Of a stretch of DNA of 64,000 bases, positions 1 to 7,780 are shown in pieces; position 1 is the stretch's first letter; each line of letters begins with the position of its first letter. The notes beneath the pieces were generated by a model. It was not told the origin of the DNA and made no database searches. It saw nothing but the letters and a program-made list of their open reading frames with translations. The position numbers and the translations under genes were made by a program. This DNA is from Brevibacterium siliguriense (GTDB lineage Bacteria > Actinomycetota > Actinomycetes > Actinomycetales > Brevibacteriaceae), in NCBI RefSeq assembly GCF_900105315.1, contig NZ_LT629766.1, positions 2,976,001-3,040,000 on the forward strand, written 5' to 3'.

Positions 1-415
1 AGATGATTCCCGTGAATGCTCCTGCGGCCGGACCGGCCAGGACCCCGATGAGCACAGTTCCGATGGAGTCGAGGTAGAGGGGCACGGGTGTGTAGTTGCC
101 GATGACCTGCCCGATGACGACGTTGAGGGCGATGGCGACCGGAATGAGCGCGAGAACGCTGCGAGGAATGAGTGGGAGAGTGCCAGCAGCGAGCAGAATG
201 CCTCCGCCGAGGTAACCCAGCATGACCCACAGAGTGGTGTATCCGAGGTCGACGTCGAGGTTGGCCGGTTGGGTGAGGAGTACGGCGACGTAGGTGCCGA
301 TGACGATGAGGGTGCCGAGCAGTGTGAGGGTGAGGGGAAGCGTGCGGTTGTGGTTTTGTCCGGGACCGACCGAGGTGGTCGGCCCCTGCCCAGACTGTCT
401 GGAGTGTGCGGTCAT
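1..415 (-). CDS. ECF transporter S component (membrane protein), partial
   Basis: Reading left from an ATG at 415, this gives 138 residues before running off the window edge. A short polar N-terminus is followed by several hydrophobic segments (about residues 27-47, 58-80 and 83-105). A motif LDSIGTVLIGVLAGPAAGA follows, typical of substrate-binding S components of energy-coupling-factor transporters, which give vitamin or nucleoside specificity to a shared ATPase module. The start codon overlaps the stop of the nucleoside hydrolase (ATGA at 412-415), so the two are translationally coupled, and a nucleoside or base substrate is a reasonable inference. The C-terminus and any ATPase genes lie outside the window. 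Family call fairly firm; substrate inferred. Confidence 0.75.
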   Translation of the reverse strand, partial: MTAHSRQSGQGPTTSVGPGQNHNRTLPLTLTLLGTLIVIGTYVAVLLTQPANLDVDLGYTTLWVMLGYLGGGILLAAGTLPLIPRSVLALIPVAIALNVVIGQVIGNYTPVPLYLDSIGTVLIGVLAGPAAGAFTGII

Positions 416-1572
416 GCGGGTGGTCCTTTCATCAGGGTGGTGCTGAGGTGGTCGAGGAAGGCGGGAGCGTCGATGGCGCGGATGACCTCTGCGTTCACGG
501 GGCGGTCCCACCGTCCCAGCCAATCGGCGACGGTTTCGCCTCGTGTGAGTGTACCGGTGAGTTCGACATCGACGGGTGCCCATCGCGTCGTCGCCCAGGG
601 CAGTTCGCCCGCCGTTCCCCGTTCCGGAGCTGAAGTAGCCGTCTCCTCGGGGTTGGCGTGCGATCTTTCGGACTCTGTTGCGTTCGAGGCAATGGTGTCC
701 TGTCGTGCCCAGTCCAGGGCGCAGGCGAGGACGAAGGGATCGTGGATGTGGGCGATATAGCCGAGTCCATCGGATTCGTGGAATTCGAAGTAGAACCGGA
801 GTGCCTCGGCCAGTTGTGCGAGTACTGAATGCCAACGGTCGTCAGCACTGCTGGCAGAGGCTCCGTCGAGAATGGTAGCGAGTCGCTCGGGTGTCATCTC
901 AACGGCTTCGGTCGCCTCGATGGGAGCAATGACCGGAAGGTGGGCCAGTCGCTCCTCCTGATTGGTGCGGTCGAAAGCAGCGAGCACCTGGGCGGTGGAC
1001 TCGGGGTCGAAGGTGACATTCCATTCCGTCGTCGGGTGGGTGTTGCCCCGGTAGTTGAACGCTCCGCCCATGATGAAGAGACGTTTGAACAGACTCGGCA
1101 GATCCGGGTCGATTTCGAGAGCCAGGGCAAGATTTGTGGCTGGACCGATGACGACACCGAGGAGCTGTCCGGGATGGGCGTGGGCGGCATCGACCCATGC
1201 CTGAGCAGCCGATACCGAACTCACCGGCCCGCTCGGAGTCGGCAGCCGCGCATATCCACGTCCGGCCTCGCCGTGGGTGAGGTCGGCATATTCCGGGGCT
1301 TCGCCCGTTGCCGCATCCGATGCCTGCGGACCCGTCTGCAGGGCCTGCCGTGCCAGCGGAAGACTGTGGCCGGTGTGGACTGAAACGTCGCTGCGTCCGG
1401 CCAGTGACAACCATCCGCGGGTGTTCTCGACGACTTGTGCGGTGGCGACGTTGCCTCCGGATGCGGCGATGCCGACGACGTCGACGTCGTCTTGGCAGCA
1501 CAGGTAGGCCAGCGCGATGGCATCGTCGATTCCTGGGTCGCAGTCGAGGAAGAGCGGCAGAGTGGCAGACAT
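412..1572 (-). CDS. nucleoside hydrolase (IUNH family)
   Basis: Predicted inosine-uridine-preferring nucleoside hydrolase of 386 residues, which would cleave the N-glycosidic bond of ribonucleosides for base salvage in the cytoplasm. The calcium-binding signature DCDPGIDDAIAL lies about ten residues from the N-terminus. A second family motif, EWNVTFDPES, lies mid-protein, and an HDPFVLAC stretch near the C-terminal third supplies the late aspartate. The ATG at 1572 puts the family motif at its usual distance; an in-frame ATG at 1605 would add an atypical arginine-rich tail. The last third contains a low-complexity insert (roughly residues 290-330). The stop overlaps the start of the ECF S-component gene, suggesting an uptake-and-hydrolysis pair. 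Confidence 0.88.
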   Translation of the reverse strand: MSATLPLFLDCDPGIDDAIALAYLCCQDDVDVVGIAASGGNVATAQVVENTRGWLSLAGRSDVSVHTGHSLPLARQALQTGPQASDAATGEAPEYADLTHGEAGRGYARLPTPSGPVSSVSAAQAWVDAAHAHPGQLLGVVIGPATNLALALEIDPDLPSLFKRLFIMGGAFNYRGNTHPTTEWNVTFDPESTAQVLAAFDRTNQEERLAHLPVIAPIEATEAVEMTPERLATILDGASASSADDRWHSVLAQLAEALRFYFEFHESDGLGYIAHIHDPFVLACALDWARQDTIASNATESERSHANPEETATSAPERGTAGELPWATTRWAPVDVELTGTLTRGETVADWLGRWDRPVNAEVIRAIDAPAFLDHLSTTLMKGPPA

Positions 1573-1598
1573 GGTCCCATTCTGCCGGACGCGCGCCC

Positions 1599-2057
1599 TC
1601 ACCATCGTCGGATGCGGGCCCAGTTTCCGCAGGCTTGGGTGGACCCCCTTCTCACCAGTCGACAGCAGAGGTAGAGCATCGTCGAAGGAGGTTCGTCGAT
1701 TCCGAACCGCTCTCTCATGTCAACCGCCTCCTCGCGTCCGAAAGGAGTCCCGATGAGCTCGCCGAACGGCATGCTGGTGATCCACGGTTTGGCCGCGAAG
1801 GTGAACGCATTGAAGAACATTTCACAGTCGCAGCAGCAGGCACCCATGCTGCTCAGTCGCGCGAGCAGCGCCGTGGCACGTGGAGCCGTACGGTCGCGGA
1901 AGCCTTCTGCGAAACGGTGAGTGCCGTTGCAGCCGAATTCACCGAGTTGGCGGAACACATAACAGGCCAGGCATTCTCCCGGCCGAGGGGTGAAGACGCG
2001 GTCAGTCTCCTCGTCGATGATCGTTCTGACGTCGTTGTCAATGGTGTTCTTGTCCAT
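1599..2057 (-). CDS. DUF2695-like cysteine-rich protein
   Basis: A 152-residue protein of unknown function. It carries ECLACYVFRQLGEFGCNGT in the first third and GACCCDCEMFFNAF in the centre; I recognise this pattern as DUF2695-like, but without a search this is moderate. The clustered cysteines suggest metal binding, which is inference. The ATG at 2057 is preferred to one at 2099 because the extra 14 residues look non-native and crowd the promoter of the divergent sugar kinase gene. It lies 26 bases upstream of the nucleoside hydrolase on the same strand and may be co-transcribed with it. Confidence 0.6.
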   Translation of the reverse strand: MDKNTIDNDVRTIIDEETDRVFTPRPGECLACYVFRQLGEFGCNGTHRFAEGFRDRTAPRATALLARLSSMGACCCDCEMFFNAFTFAAKPWITSMPFGELIGTPFGREEAVDMRERFGIDEPPSTMLYLCCRLVRRGSTQACGNWARIRRW

Positions 2058-2163
2058 GACCGCACTGTTCCAGACGGCACTGACATGAAATGCGGTCAAT
2101 CCGCCATATTCACCGATTTGTGTCCTATTTCAGCAGGTCACGGCCGATGAAACTGTTTCACCT

Positions 2164-2176
2164 TAGAATCATCCCC
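2164..2176 (+). promoter_or_regulatory. putative -10 element, leaderless start of PfkB gene
   Basis: TAGAAT at 2164-2169 lies eight bases before the ATG at 2177. That would place the transcription start at or next to the start codon. No Shine-Dalgarno-like purine run precedes this ATG, so a leaderless transcript, common in actinobacteria, is inferred. No convincing -35 element was seen. Confidence 0.35.
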
Positions 2177-3079
2177 ATGAGCATTCTCGTCATCGGTGAA
2201 GCCCTCATCGACATTGTCAGCACGCCCGGGAGTCCGGACCGCTATGCACCGGGTGGAGCACCCGCCAACGTCGCTCTCGGACTGGGCCGCCTCGGCGTCG
2301 AGGTCGAGTTCCTCACCGATGTCGGTGATGACTTCCACGGCGGATTCCTTCTCGCTCATCTTCAGAAGTCTCAGGTCGCTGTGCTAGCTTCACCACGTGG
2401 CGCCACGTCCACAGCGCTGGCCCGCCTGGCCGATGATGGCTCCGCCGAGTACGAGTTCCACCTGCGGTGGGATCCTGACGCTTCTCTGCTCTCCGACGCG
2501 CCCCGCTCCGTTGTGCATTTCGGATCGATTGCAGCATTCCTCTCACCTGGCGCTGCGGTCATCGATGAGGTTCTCGCCTCTGCGACAGGCGCTTCCGGCA
2601 CGCATCCCCGTCCGCTCATCTCCTTCGACCCGAATATCCGACCGTCGATCATCGGCTCCCGCGAGGATGCGCTGCCACGATTCGAGGAGTTGGCGAGTCG
2701 AGTCGATGTTCTCAAACTCAGCGATGTCGATGCGAACTGGCTCTATCCCGATCTCGACGAGTCCGCACAGGTCAACCGTCTTCTCAGCCTCGGGGCGAAT
2801 CTGGTCGCCATGACTCTCGGAGGTGAGGGTGCGATCGTGGCGACGGCCTCGGCGCTGGCATCAGTGACCTCAAGGAAAGTGGAAGTCAAAGACACAATCG
2901 GGGCCGGGGATACGTTCATGGTCTCGCTCATCCACGACCTGAATGCACAGGACAACGCTGTGTCCGACCTCTGCACGGCAGAGCTCACGGCCCTGGGAGA
3001 TCGTGCATCTGCGCTTGCTGCAATCACGGTCAGCCAAGAGGGTGCGGATCTGCCGTGGGCCGCGGATCTCACGAGCTGA
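2177..3079 (+). CDS. PfkB-family carbohydrate kinase (fructokinase-like)
   Basis: A 300-residue cytoplasmic sugar kinase of the ribokinase/PfkB family, phosphorylating a sugar such as fructose with ATP. The first signature lies at the N-terminus (ILVIGEALIDIV, then GGAPANVALGLGRLG). The second, DTIGAGDTF, near residue 240, contains the catalytic aspartate and anion hole. A Dx-x-NxR motif, SFDPNIRPS, in the middle is typical of fructokinases. The ATG at 2177 is chosen because it places the first motif at the usual distance; an upstream in-frame ATG at 2090 would add 29 non-homologous residues. The 3' end overlaps the convergent SRPBCC gene by 11 bases. Exact sugar not established. Confidence 0.88.
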   Translation: MSILVIGEALIDIVSTPGSPDRYAPGGAPANVALGLGRLGVEVEFLTDVGDDFHGGFLLAHLQKSQVAVLASPRGATSTALARLADDGSAEYEFHLRWDPDASLLSDAPRSVVHFGSIAAFLSPGAAVIDEVLASATGASGTHPRPLISFDPNIRPSIIGSREDALPRFEELASRVDVLKLSDVDANWLYPDLDESAQVNRLLSLGANLVAMTLGGEGAIVATASALASVTSRKVEVKDTIGAGDTFMVSLIHDLNAQDNAVSDLCTAELTALGDRASALAAITVSQEGADLPWAADLTS

Positions 3080-3539
3080 GGAATTCGCCGAGCTGTCGCA
3101 GGCAGATGTCATGGCCGTTGCGGTGGCCGTCGATCATTCCCTGACCGACGAAGGACACGACCTGGTCGACGAGCTCGACTCGGGTGCCTGCCGGGGTGGC
3201 GGTCAGGGTCCAGGTGATGATGGCGGTCGAGAGGATCTCATCGTGTCTGGTGAGAGTCTCAGTGGTCACGATGTGACGCTCCGGTGCGAGCGCGAAGTAC
3301 AGTCCGGTGGAGACGAACTCCAACACTCCGGGTGACCCGCAACGGGCGCGGATCGCTCCGCCTGGACGGAATTCGTCGATGTCGCAGACCATCTCCTCCC
3401 CTTCGGGGACTCCCCACTGCACGCGCTCATCCGAATCGGCGAAGGCGTTCCAGACCCTCGAGACCGGATGCTCGAAATCAGCGCCGAGGCTGATCGTCGC
3501 GGTCACCGGCGCACCTTGGTCAGATGCTGCCTCACTCAC
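3069..3539 (-). CDS. SRPBCC (AHSA1-like) domain protein
   Basis: A 156-residue protein of the START/Bet v1-like SRPBCC superfamily, close to the Aha1 C-terminal-like group. It shows the N-terminal FEHPVSRVWNAFADSDERVQW segment, a central RPGGAIRARCG strand pair and a C-terminal helix after GTRVELVDQVVSF. These proteins form a hydrophobic pocket; the ligand is unknown. The GTG start at 3539 is supported by its overlap with the stop of the upstream VOC reading frame (GTGA at 3539-3536); a longer frame to 3620 only reads through the VOC gene. It forms one unit with that degraded gene, downstream of a probable HxlR-type operator. Confidence 0.78.
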   Translation of the reverse strand: MSEAASDQGAPVTATISLGADFEHPVSRVWNAFADSDERVQWGVPEGEEMVCDIDEFRPGGAIRARCGSPGVLEFVSTGLYFALAPERHIVTTETLTRHDEILSTAIITWTLTATPAGTRVELVDQVVSFVGQGMIDGHRNGHDICLRQLGEFLSS

Positions 3540-3736
3540 CGAAGAACACCACCTGGTTTCCGTCCGGCTCGCTGCGGGTCCTCCCAGATCTGGATTCCGA
3601 AGCTCTCGTCGAAGAGCCATTGAGCCAGCCCCGCCATCGGCTGGTCATTCGGCTGTCGTTCGAAGAGTCGGGAATACCATTCGGTCGCTTCCTTCTCGCC
3701 GGTGACAACGATATTGGCCATGAGTCCTGTGATCAT
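3532..3736 (-). pseudogene. VOC/glyoxalase-like gene with internal deletion
   Basis: The 66-residue frame from the ATG at 3736 (AAGGAG Shine-Dalgarno, seven bases away) begins as a vicinal-oxygen-chelate protein: MANIVVTG, then EWYSRLF, then the end of a first beta module at WEDPQRAG. It then stops at 3536. In another frame the same DNA encodes EPDGNQVVFFGE and a stop at 3532, the typical C-terminal end of a VOC domain. About 45 residues of the second half are missing and the frame is shifted, so an internal deletion has probably destroyed the gene. A short functional peptide is less likely. Confidence 0.6.
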
Positions 3737-3767
3737 GATCGCTCCTTCGGGATCATCATTGAGGATA

Positions 3768-3790
3768 AGTGATTGCAGTTTGCAATCACT
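3768..3790. promoter_or_regulatory. 23-bp dyad, putative HxlR operator (copy 1)
   Basis: AGTGATTGCA at 3768-3777 and its exact reverse complement TGCAATCACT at 3781-3790 flank a three-base spacer. The dyad lies 32 bases upstream of the VOC/SRPBCC unit. The same element recurs at 4445-4467 beside the HxlR-family gene, so it is probably the binding site of that regulator. Confidence 0.6.
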
Positions 3791-3940
3791 CATTCCATGG
3801 AACCACACCTCACACTCTGCGGCAAGAGAATCATCCAAGCGACCTCAACTCGGCAACACAGCGATCCCCGGCCAACGGGACGGGCCGCGCCTGGGGTCGA
3901 CGGCAGACTCAGCTTCCGGGAGTCTCAGCTCCTAGAAGCC

Positions 3941-4432
3941 TCAGCTTCCGGCCGTCTCCGCTTCGAAGGCAGCCTGCAGCTTCTGCGAGGCCCGCGGCGC
4001 ATCAGGGTTCGGGCGCGGAACGCCGAGGTGAGTTTCCCTCAGTTCCTCCATGAGGCCGGCGACGAGCTGCGGATCTTCGGCCATGAGTCGAGAGCGGATC
4101 GTCAGTTCAGGTGAGGTCTCCCGGTGGGTCATCCCCCAGACTCCGAGGGCGACCATGACCGGCAGGGTCTGGATGCCTGCCTCGGTGAGGGAGTATTCGG
4201 CCCTCTGCCCGCGTGCGGCCTCCGCCTTGGTCAGCAGCCCTTCGTCGATGAGCTTCTTCAGACGACTGGACAGCATGTTCGACGCAATGCCCTCGTTGTT
4301 GGAAGTGAGCAGCTCTCGGAAGTGCCGACGATTGCCGAAGATGATGTCACGCAGGACGATGAGCGACCAGTTGTCACCGAGCACTTCGACTGCGGCATTG
4401 ATGGCACATCCCGAACGCGGTTGTGCAGGCAT
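3941..4432 (-). CDS. HxlR-family winged-helix transcriptional regulator
   Basis: A 163-residue MarR/HxlR-type repressor or activator. The family signature appears near the N-terminus: CAINAAVEVLGDNWSLIVLRD, including the single Cys used as a redox or reactive-species sensor in several members. The wing region follows with RHFRELL, GIASNMLSSRLKKL and DEGLLTKAEA. The C-terminal 50 residues lack a known domain. It is divergent from the DHFR-like gene and lies 150 bp upstream, in the same orientation, of the VOC/SRPBCC unit. A repeated dyad at both promoters (3768-3790 and 4445-4467) suggests autoregulation plus control of both neighbours. Inducer unknown. Confidence 0.88.
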   Translation of the reverse strand: MPAQPRSGCAINAAVEVLGDNWSLIVLRDIIFGNRRHFRELLTSNNEGIASNMLSSRLKKLIDEGLLTKAEAARGQRAEYSLTEAGIQTLPVMVALGVWGMTHRETSPELTIRSRLMAEDPQLVAGLMEELRETHLGVPRPNPDAPRASQKLQAAFEAETAGS

Positions 4433-4444
4433 GGGCTCACCTCC

Positions 4445-4467
4445 AGTGATTGCATTCTACAACTACT
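4445..4467. promoter_or_regulatory. 23-bp dyad, putative HxlR operator (copy 2)
   Basis: AGTGATTGCA at 4445-4454, spacer TTC, then TACAACTACT at 4458-4467, which matches the right arm of copy 1 at 7 of 10 positions. The left arm is identical to copy 1. It lies 13 bases upstream of the hxlR start codon, inside the divergent promoter shared with the DHFR-like gene. Confidence 0.55.
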
Positions 4468-4551
4468 CGATCGTACACTGGGTCCACTTCCCGGGAACGG
4501 GCACCACCCGTTCGACTGCAGACATCAGCTAACCATCACATTGGAGTGCTC

Positions 4552-5190
4552 ATGGCCAAAGTGTGTGTCAACAACCTCTTCATCTCCCTCGACGGGTTCG
4601 CCGCCGGTGAGTTCGTCACCTTCGACCAGCCCATCGGTGAAGCCCAAGCGCTGTTCTCCTACTTCGACGGCCGCGGTATCGAGGGCGTGGACAAGGTCGA
4701 CGCTCCGATCACCGCCGATCGGGCCTTGTTCGCCATGTGGGGTCAGGGCATCGGCGCCGAAATCATGGGCCGGAAGAAGTTCGGCCCTCAGACGGGGCCG
4801 TGGCCCGACGACGGCTGGCGTGGCTGGTGGGGTGAGGAACCGCCGTTCAAGACCCCGTGTTTCGTGCTCACTCATCATCCGCGGGAACCGATCGAGTTCG
4901 ACAACGGCACGAGCTTCCACTTCGTCGATGCTTCCCCGGCCGACGTCCTCGCCGAGGCGACCGCCGCCGCTGACGGCGGCAATGTCCGCATCGGCGGCGG
5001 TCCTTCGATGGTCAGACAGTTCCTTGCGGCCGGCCTCGTCGACTTCATGCACCTCGTCATCGTCCCGGTCACCCTCGGACGCGGAGCCTGGCTCTGGGAA
5101 GGACTCGAGGGGCTGGAGAAGGATTTCACGATCGAGAGTCTCACCACGGCAAGCGGTCTGACCCATCAGTTGTGGAATAGAAGGGCCTGA
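4552..5190 (+). CDS. dihydrofolate reductase-family protein (RibD C-terminal-like)
   Basis: A 212-residue oxidoreductase of the RibD-C/DHFR-like family, which normally binds NADPH. It shows the N-terminal VNNLFISLDGFAAG motif, a central MGRKKFGP strand-turn, then TPCFVLTHHPREP. The Gly-rich nucleotide-binding segment IGGGPSMVRQFLAAGLVD follows, and a C-terminal LVIVPVTLGRG strand. The ATG at 4552 follows a GGAG sequence and places the first motif correctly. It is divergent from the HxlR gene with the putative operator between them. The true substrate is unknown for most members; this is not the folate-pathway DHFR. Confidence 0.85.
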   Translation: MAKVCVNNLFISLDGFAAGEFVTFDQPIGEAQALFSYFDGRGIEGVDKVDAPITADRALFAMWGQGIGAEIMGRKKFGPQTGPWPDDGWRGWWGEEPPFKTPCFVLTHHPREPIEFDNGTSFHFVDASPADVLAEATAAADGGNVRIGGGPSMVRQFLAAGLVDFMHLVIVPVTLGRGAWLWEGLEGLEKDFTIESLTTASGLTHQLWNRRA

Positions 5191-5304
5191 GCCTCAACGA
5201 CGGCTCGCCCCGGAGTCACAGGAATGACCTATGGCCTGTTGTCTCCGATCGGAGGAAACAGACCATCGGGTTCGCACACGGCTGTGCCCGCGTGGATTTT
5301 CAGC

Positions 5305-5991
5305 TCAGCTGATCGCCTCGGCGATGGGGGTTTGCCCGTCGTAGAAATTCACGGTCTGACGCACGGCTGCCGATTCGGCGATGACGTGTGTGATGACATC
5401 GGCGACGAGTTCGCGGGAGGTCACCCGCACCTCGTCTGCCGGACGGTCACCGTCGACGTCGCCGGCCTCATCGGCGATGAGCACCTTGCCGGCGGAGGGC
5501 TCGAGCGTCAGACCGCCAGGTCCGAGTATCGTGAAGTCGAGGTCGCTGGCGCGAAGGTGCTCGTCTGCGCCGTGCTTGGCCTCGACGTAGGGGTAAAAGG
5601 AGCTCTCCGGGTCGACGCGGTCGCGGTCGACGCTCGCGCTGGCATACGAGACCATGACGAATCGCCTGACGCCTGCCTGCCCGGCGGCGTCGGTCGAGCG
5701 TTTGGCTGCTTCGAGGTCGACGGCCTTGGTGCGTGCCGGGTTGCCGCCGCCGGCACCGGCGGAGAAGACGACTGCTTGGGCACCGGCGAACAGATCGGCG
5801 AGCGCCTGAGTGTCAGCGTTTTCGATGTCGAGGACGACCGGGTTAGCCTGCGCGGCTTCGATATCGGAGGACTGGTCGGGGTTGCGGATCACCGAATCGA
5901 CGGCGAAGCCTGCGGCCTTGAGCTTGGGTGCTGCCAGGAGTGCGATCTTTCCATGGCCGCCGAGAATGACGACACGAGCTGAATCAGACAT
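5305..5991 (-). CDS. NAD(P)-binding protein, atypical SDR (NmrA/YwnB-like)
   Basis: A 228-residue Rossmann-fold protein. The dinucleotide-binding turn is ILGGHGKIALL at residues 9-19. It is followed by a negatively charged stretch, the VVFSAGAGGG segment, and RFVMVSYASA, which carries the serine of the atypical active site; YVEAKHGADEHL supplies the Tyr-x-x-x-Lys equivalent. The length is normal for NAD(P)H-binding NmrA-like or flavin-reductase-like proteins. The gene is convergent with the DHFR-like gene across 114 bases. No operon partner. Function beyond redox or sensory nucleotide binding cannot be assigned. Confidence 0.8.
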   Translation of the reverse strand: MSDSARVVILGGHGKIALLAAPKLKAAGFAVDSVIRNPDQSSDIEAAQANPVVLDIENADTQALADLFAGAQAVVFSAGAGGGNPARTKAVDLEAAKRSTDAAGQAGVRRFVMVSYASASVDRDRVDPESSFYPYVEAKHGADEHLRASDLDFTILGPGGLTLEPSAGKVLIADEAGDVDGDRPADEVRVTSRELVADVITHVIAESAAVRQTVNFYDGQTPIAEAIS

Positions 5992-6072
5992 ATCTACCTC
6001 CGTTGCCGGTGATGCTTGGTGCTCGGTACAGCGAAGCGCGAGACGTGATTATTCCCTGCCACCGGTATTCTC

Positions 6073-6660
6073 GTGGCCATGATCGACGATCTCTCCCCTG
6101 CCGCCGTCGTCCGTCGGCTCGACCGTGGACAGCAGGTCGTCATCCCCTCGTCGATCCGACATTCCCTTCTCCTTATGCTCCCCGTGCTCGTCATCGGCAT
6201 CGGCCTGCTCGCTTTCTTCATCCTCGTCGTCCACGCCACGATCGAGGACGGGCGCAGCCCGTGGCTGATCATCATCAATCTGCGCATGTGGGCGTTGGCC
6301 GTCGGCACCATCGGGTGCCTCGTCGTCGCACCGATCGGCCTGTTCGTGCGGATGCGCAGGCGCGAGTCCCTCGTCCTCTCCCCCGTCGGCGTCGCGTCGG
6401 CCCGGCGCGATCAGGTGCTGTCCGACACGCTGCTGCCGTGGCAGGATATCGAAACGATCGTGTTCGAGAAGGCGGCACGCCGTGGCCCGAAGGTCCCGGC
6501 GTATATCCTCACCGAGGAAGCGAGCCGTCGCCGACTCGGGCGCGGGCATAATCCGAGGTTGCTCGTCAAGAGCGGGCTCGTTCTCAGCCCACGTCGACTC
6601 TTCCCTGTGCTGAGCGCCGCACATTCCCGTTTCGCACGACACATCCATGAGCTCCGATAG
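6073..6660 (+). CDS. two-TM membrane protein with C-terminal PH-like region
   Basis: A 195-residue protein with two transmembrane helices (about residues 29-51 and 70-92). A basic turn (RMRRRES) precedes a soluble domain of about 100 residues containing PWQDIETIVFEKAARRG, which resembles bacterial pleckstrin-homology-like (bPH) domains. A GTG at 6073 and an ATG two codons later are both possible starts. The gene is divergent from the SDR gene and 33 bases upstream of the acyltransferase gene, so the two may be co-transcribed. No function assigned. Confidence 0.65.
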   Translation: MAMIDDLSPAAVVRRLDRGQQVVIPSSIRHSLLLMLPVLVIGIGLLAFFILVVHATIEDGRSPWLIIINLRMWALAVGTIGCLVVAPIGLFVRMRRRESLVLSPVGVASARRDQVLSDTLLPWQDIETIVFEKAARRGPKVPAYILTEEASRRRLGRGHNPRLLVKSGLVLSPRRLFPVLSAAHSRFARHIHELR

Positions 6661-6693
6661 GCCCGCACATGCGCGTGCCTTAACGTTGAGATC

Positions 6694-7299
6694 ATGATCC
6701 GTCGCCTCCTCGCCCGCGCGTTCTGGAGCTTCAGCAAGTGGAAGCTCGTCACCGAACCTGCCCCGAATCGTCCGACCATCTTGGTCGGGGCACCGCACAC
6801 CTCGAACTGGGACTTCGTCGTGATGCTCGCGATCGCGTGGCACTTGCGCGTCGACGTCCATTGGCTGGGCAAGCATTCGCTCTTCACCGGATGGCGTGGG
6901 CCGATCATGCGCGGGCTCGGCGGGATACCCGTCGACCGGTCGGATCCGAGCAGGATCGTCGACGAGATTGTCGGCCGCATGCGTGAAGGAGAAGTATTCG
7001 CGCTCGTCATCACCCCTGATGGAACCCGCAGTGGACACACTCACTGGAAATCGGGTTTCCATCGCATCGCCCGACAGACGGGCATGCCTGTGACCTTGGG
7101 TTACGTGGACTCGGCCACCCGGACGACCGGACTGGGGCCGACCTTGGAGATGACCGATGACTTTGTCAGCGACATGGATCGGATCCGCGACTTCTACGCC
7201 GACAAGCACGGCATCCGTCCGCACCTGCAGATCACGCCGAAGCTGCGCGAAGAAGACGCCGCAGGTGACGATCGCGAAGGCGAAGTGGAGCAGGGCTGA
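6694..7299 (+). CDS. lysophospholipid acyltransferase (PlsC-like)
   Basis: A 201-residue 1-acyl-glycerol-3-phosphate acyltransferase-like enzyme, short for the family and without an obvious membrane anchor beyond the N-terminal helix. The catalytic H-x4-D box is HTSNWD at residues 35-40. The glycerol-phosphate-binding block is GGIPVDR near residue 76, and the third block is PDGTRS near residue 109, where many homologs have P-E-G-T-R. The last 20 residues are acidic. It stops one base before the arfB start (TGAG ATG), so the two are very probably co-transcribed. The acyl donor is not evident. Confidence 0.82.
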   Translation: MIRRLLARAFWSFSKWKLVTEPAPNRPTILVGAPHTSNWDFVVMLAIAWHLRVDVHWLGKHSLFTGWRGPIMRGLGGIPVDRSDPSRIVDEIVGRMREGEVFALVITPDGTRSGHTHWKSGFHRIARQTGMPVTLGYVDSATRTTGLGPTLEMTDDFVSDMDRIRDFYADKHGIRPHLQITPKLREEDAAGDDREGEVEQG

Positions 7300-7300
7300 G

Positions 7301-7744
7301 ATGGACGGTGATCTGAGTGTCCCCGCCGGACCGGGGATCCCTGCCGGACTGGTCGTCCCCGCATCCGAACTCTCAGAACAGTTCTCTCGGTCGTCGGGCC
7401 CAGGCGGTCAACACGTCAACACCTCTGATTCGCGAGTGCAGCTGAGCCTCGACCTGGCTGCGGCGAGCTTCCTCACGGAGCCTCAGCGCGAGCGGGTCCT
7501 CAATCGATTGGCCCCTCGCCTGTCGGGCACAGTGGTCACGGTGACCGCGGCGAAACAGCGGTCGCAGCTGAAGAATCGCCAGGACGCGCGCATGCGTCTG
7601 GCACAGCTGCTGCGAGAGTCATTGGCCCCGCAAGTGCAGAGACGAGCCACAAAGCCGTCCCGAAATTCCCGGCGCCGGCGGGTCAAGTCCGAACAACGAC
7701 GGTCGGAGATCAAACGCAACCGCCGCCGGCCTCGTCTCGACTGA
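7301..7744 (+). CDS. arfB: alternative ribosome-rescue factor ArfB (peptidyl-tRNA hydrolase)
   Basis: A 147-residue class-I release-factor-like protein that frees peptides from stalled ribosomes without a stop codon. The catalytic GGQ lies in SSGPGGQHVNTSDSRVQL at about residues 36-53. The C-terminal tail (residues 110-147) is rich in Arg and Lys, as needed for insertion into the empty mRNA channel. It lacks the codon-recognition domains of RF1/RF2. The start at 7301 is one base after the acyltransferase stop, leaving no room for an independent promoter. Confidence 0.9.
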   Translation: MDGDLSVPAGPGIPAGLVVPASELSEQFSRSSGPGGQHVNTSDSRVQLSLDLAAASFLTEPQRERVLNRLAPRLSGTVVTVTAAKQRSQLKNRQDARMRLAQLLRESLAPQVQRRATKPSRNSRRRRVKSEQRRSEIKRNRRRPRLD

Positions 7745-7780
7745 CCACCGGTGGTGACAGACGTGGTCGCGAAGAGCACA

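Noticed and set aside
1573..1605. Upstream ATG at 1605 as the nucleoside hydrolase start
   Set aside because: It adds an arginine-rich extension without family support and has no ribosome-binding site; the ATG at 1572 places the DCDPGIDD motif normally.
6049..7224. A 391-codon minus-strand frame opposite the PH-like and acyltransferase genes
   Set aside because: It is an antisense shadow rich in Asp/His/Arg with no domain; the plus strand holds the acyltransferase motifs.
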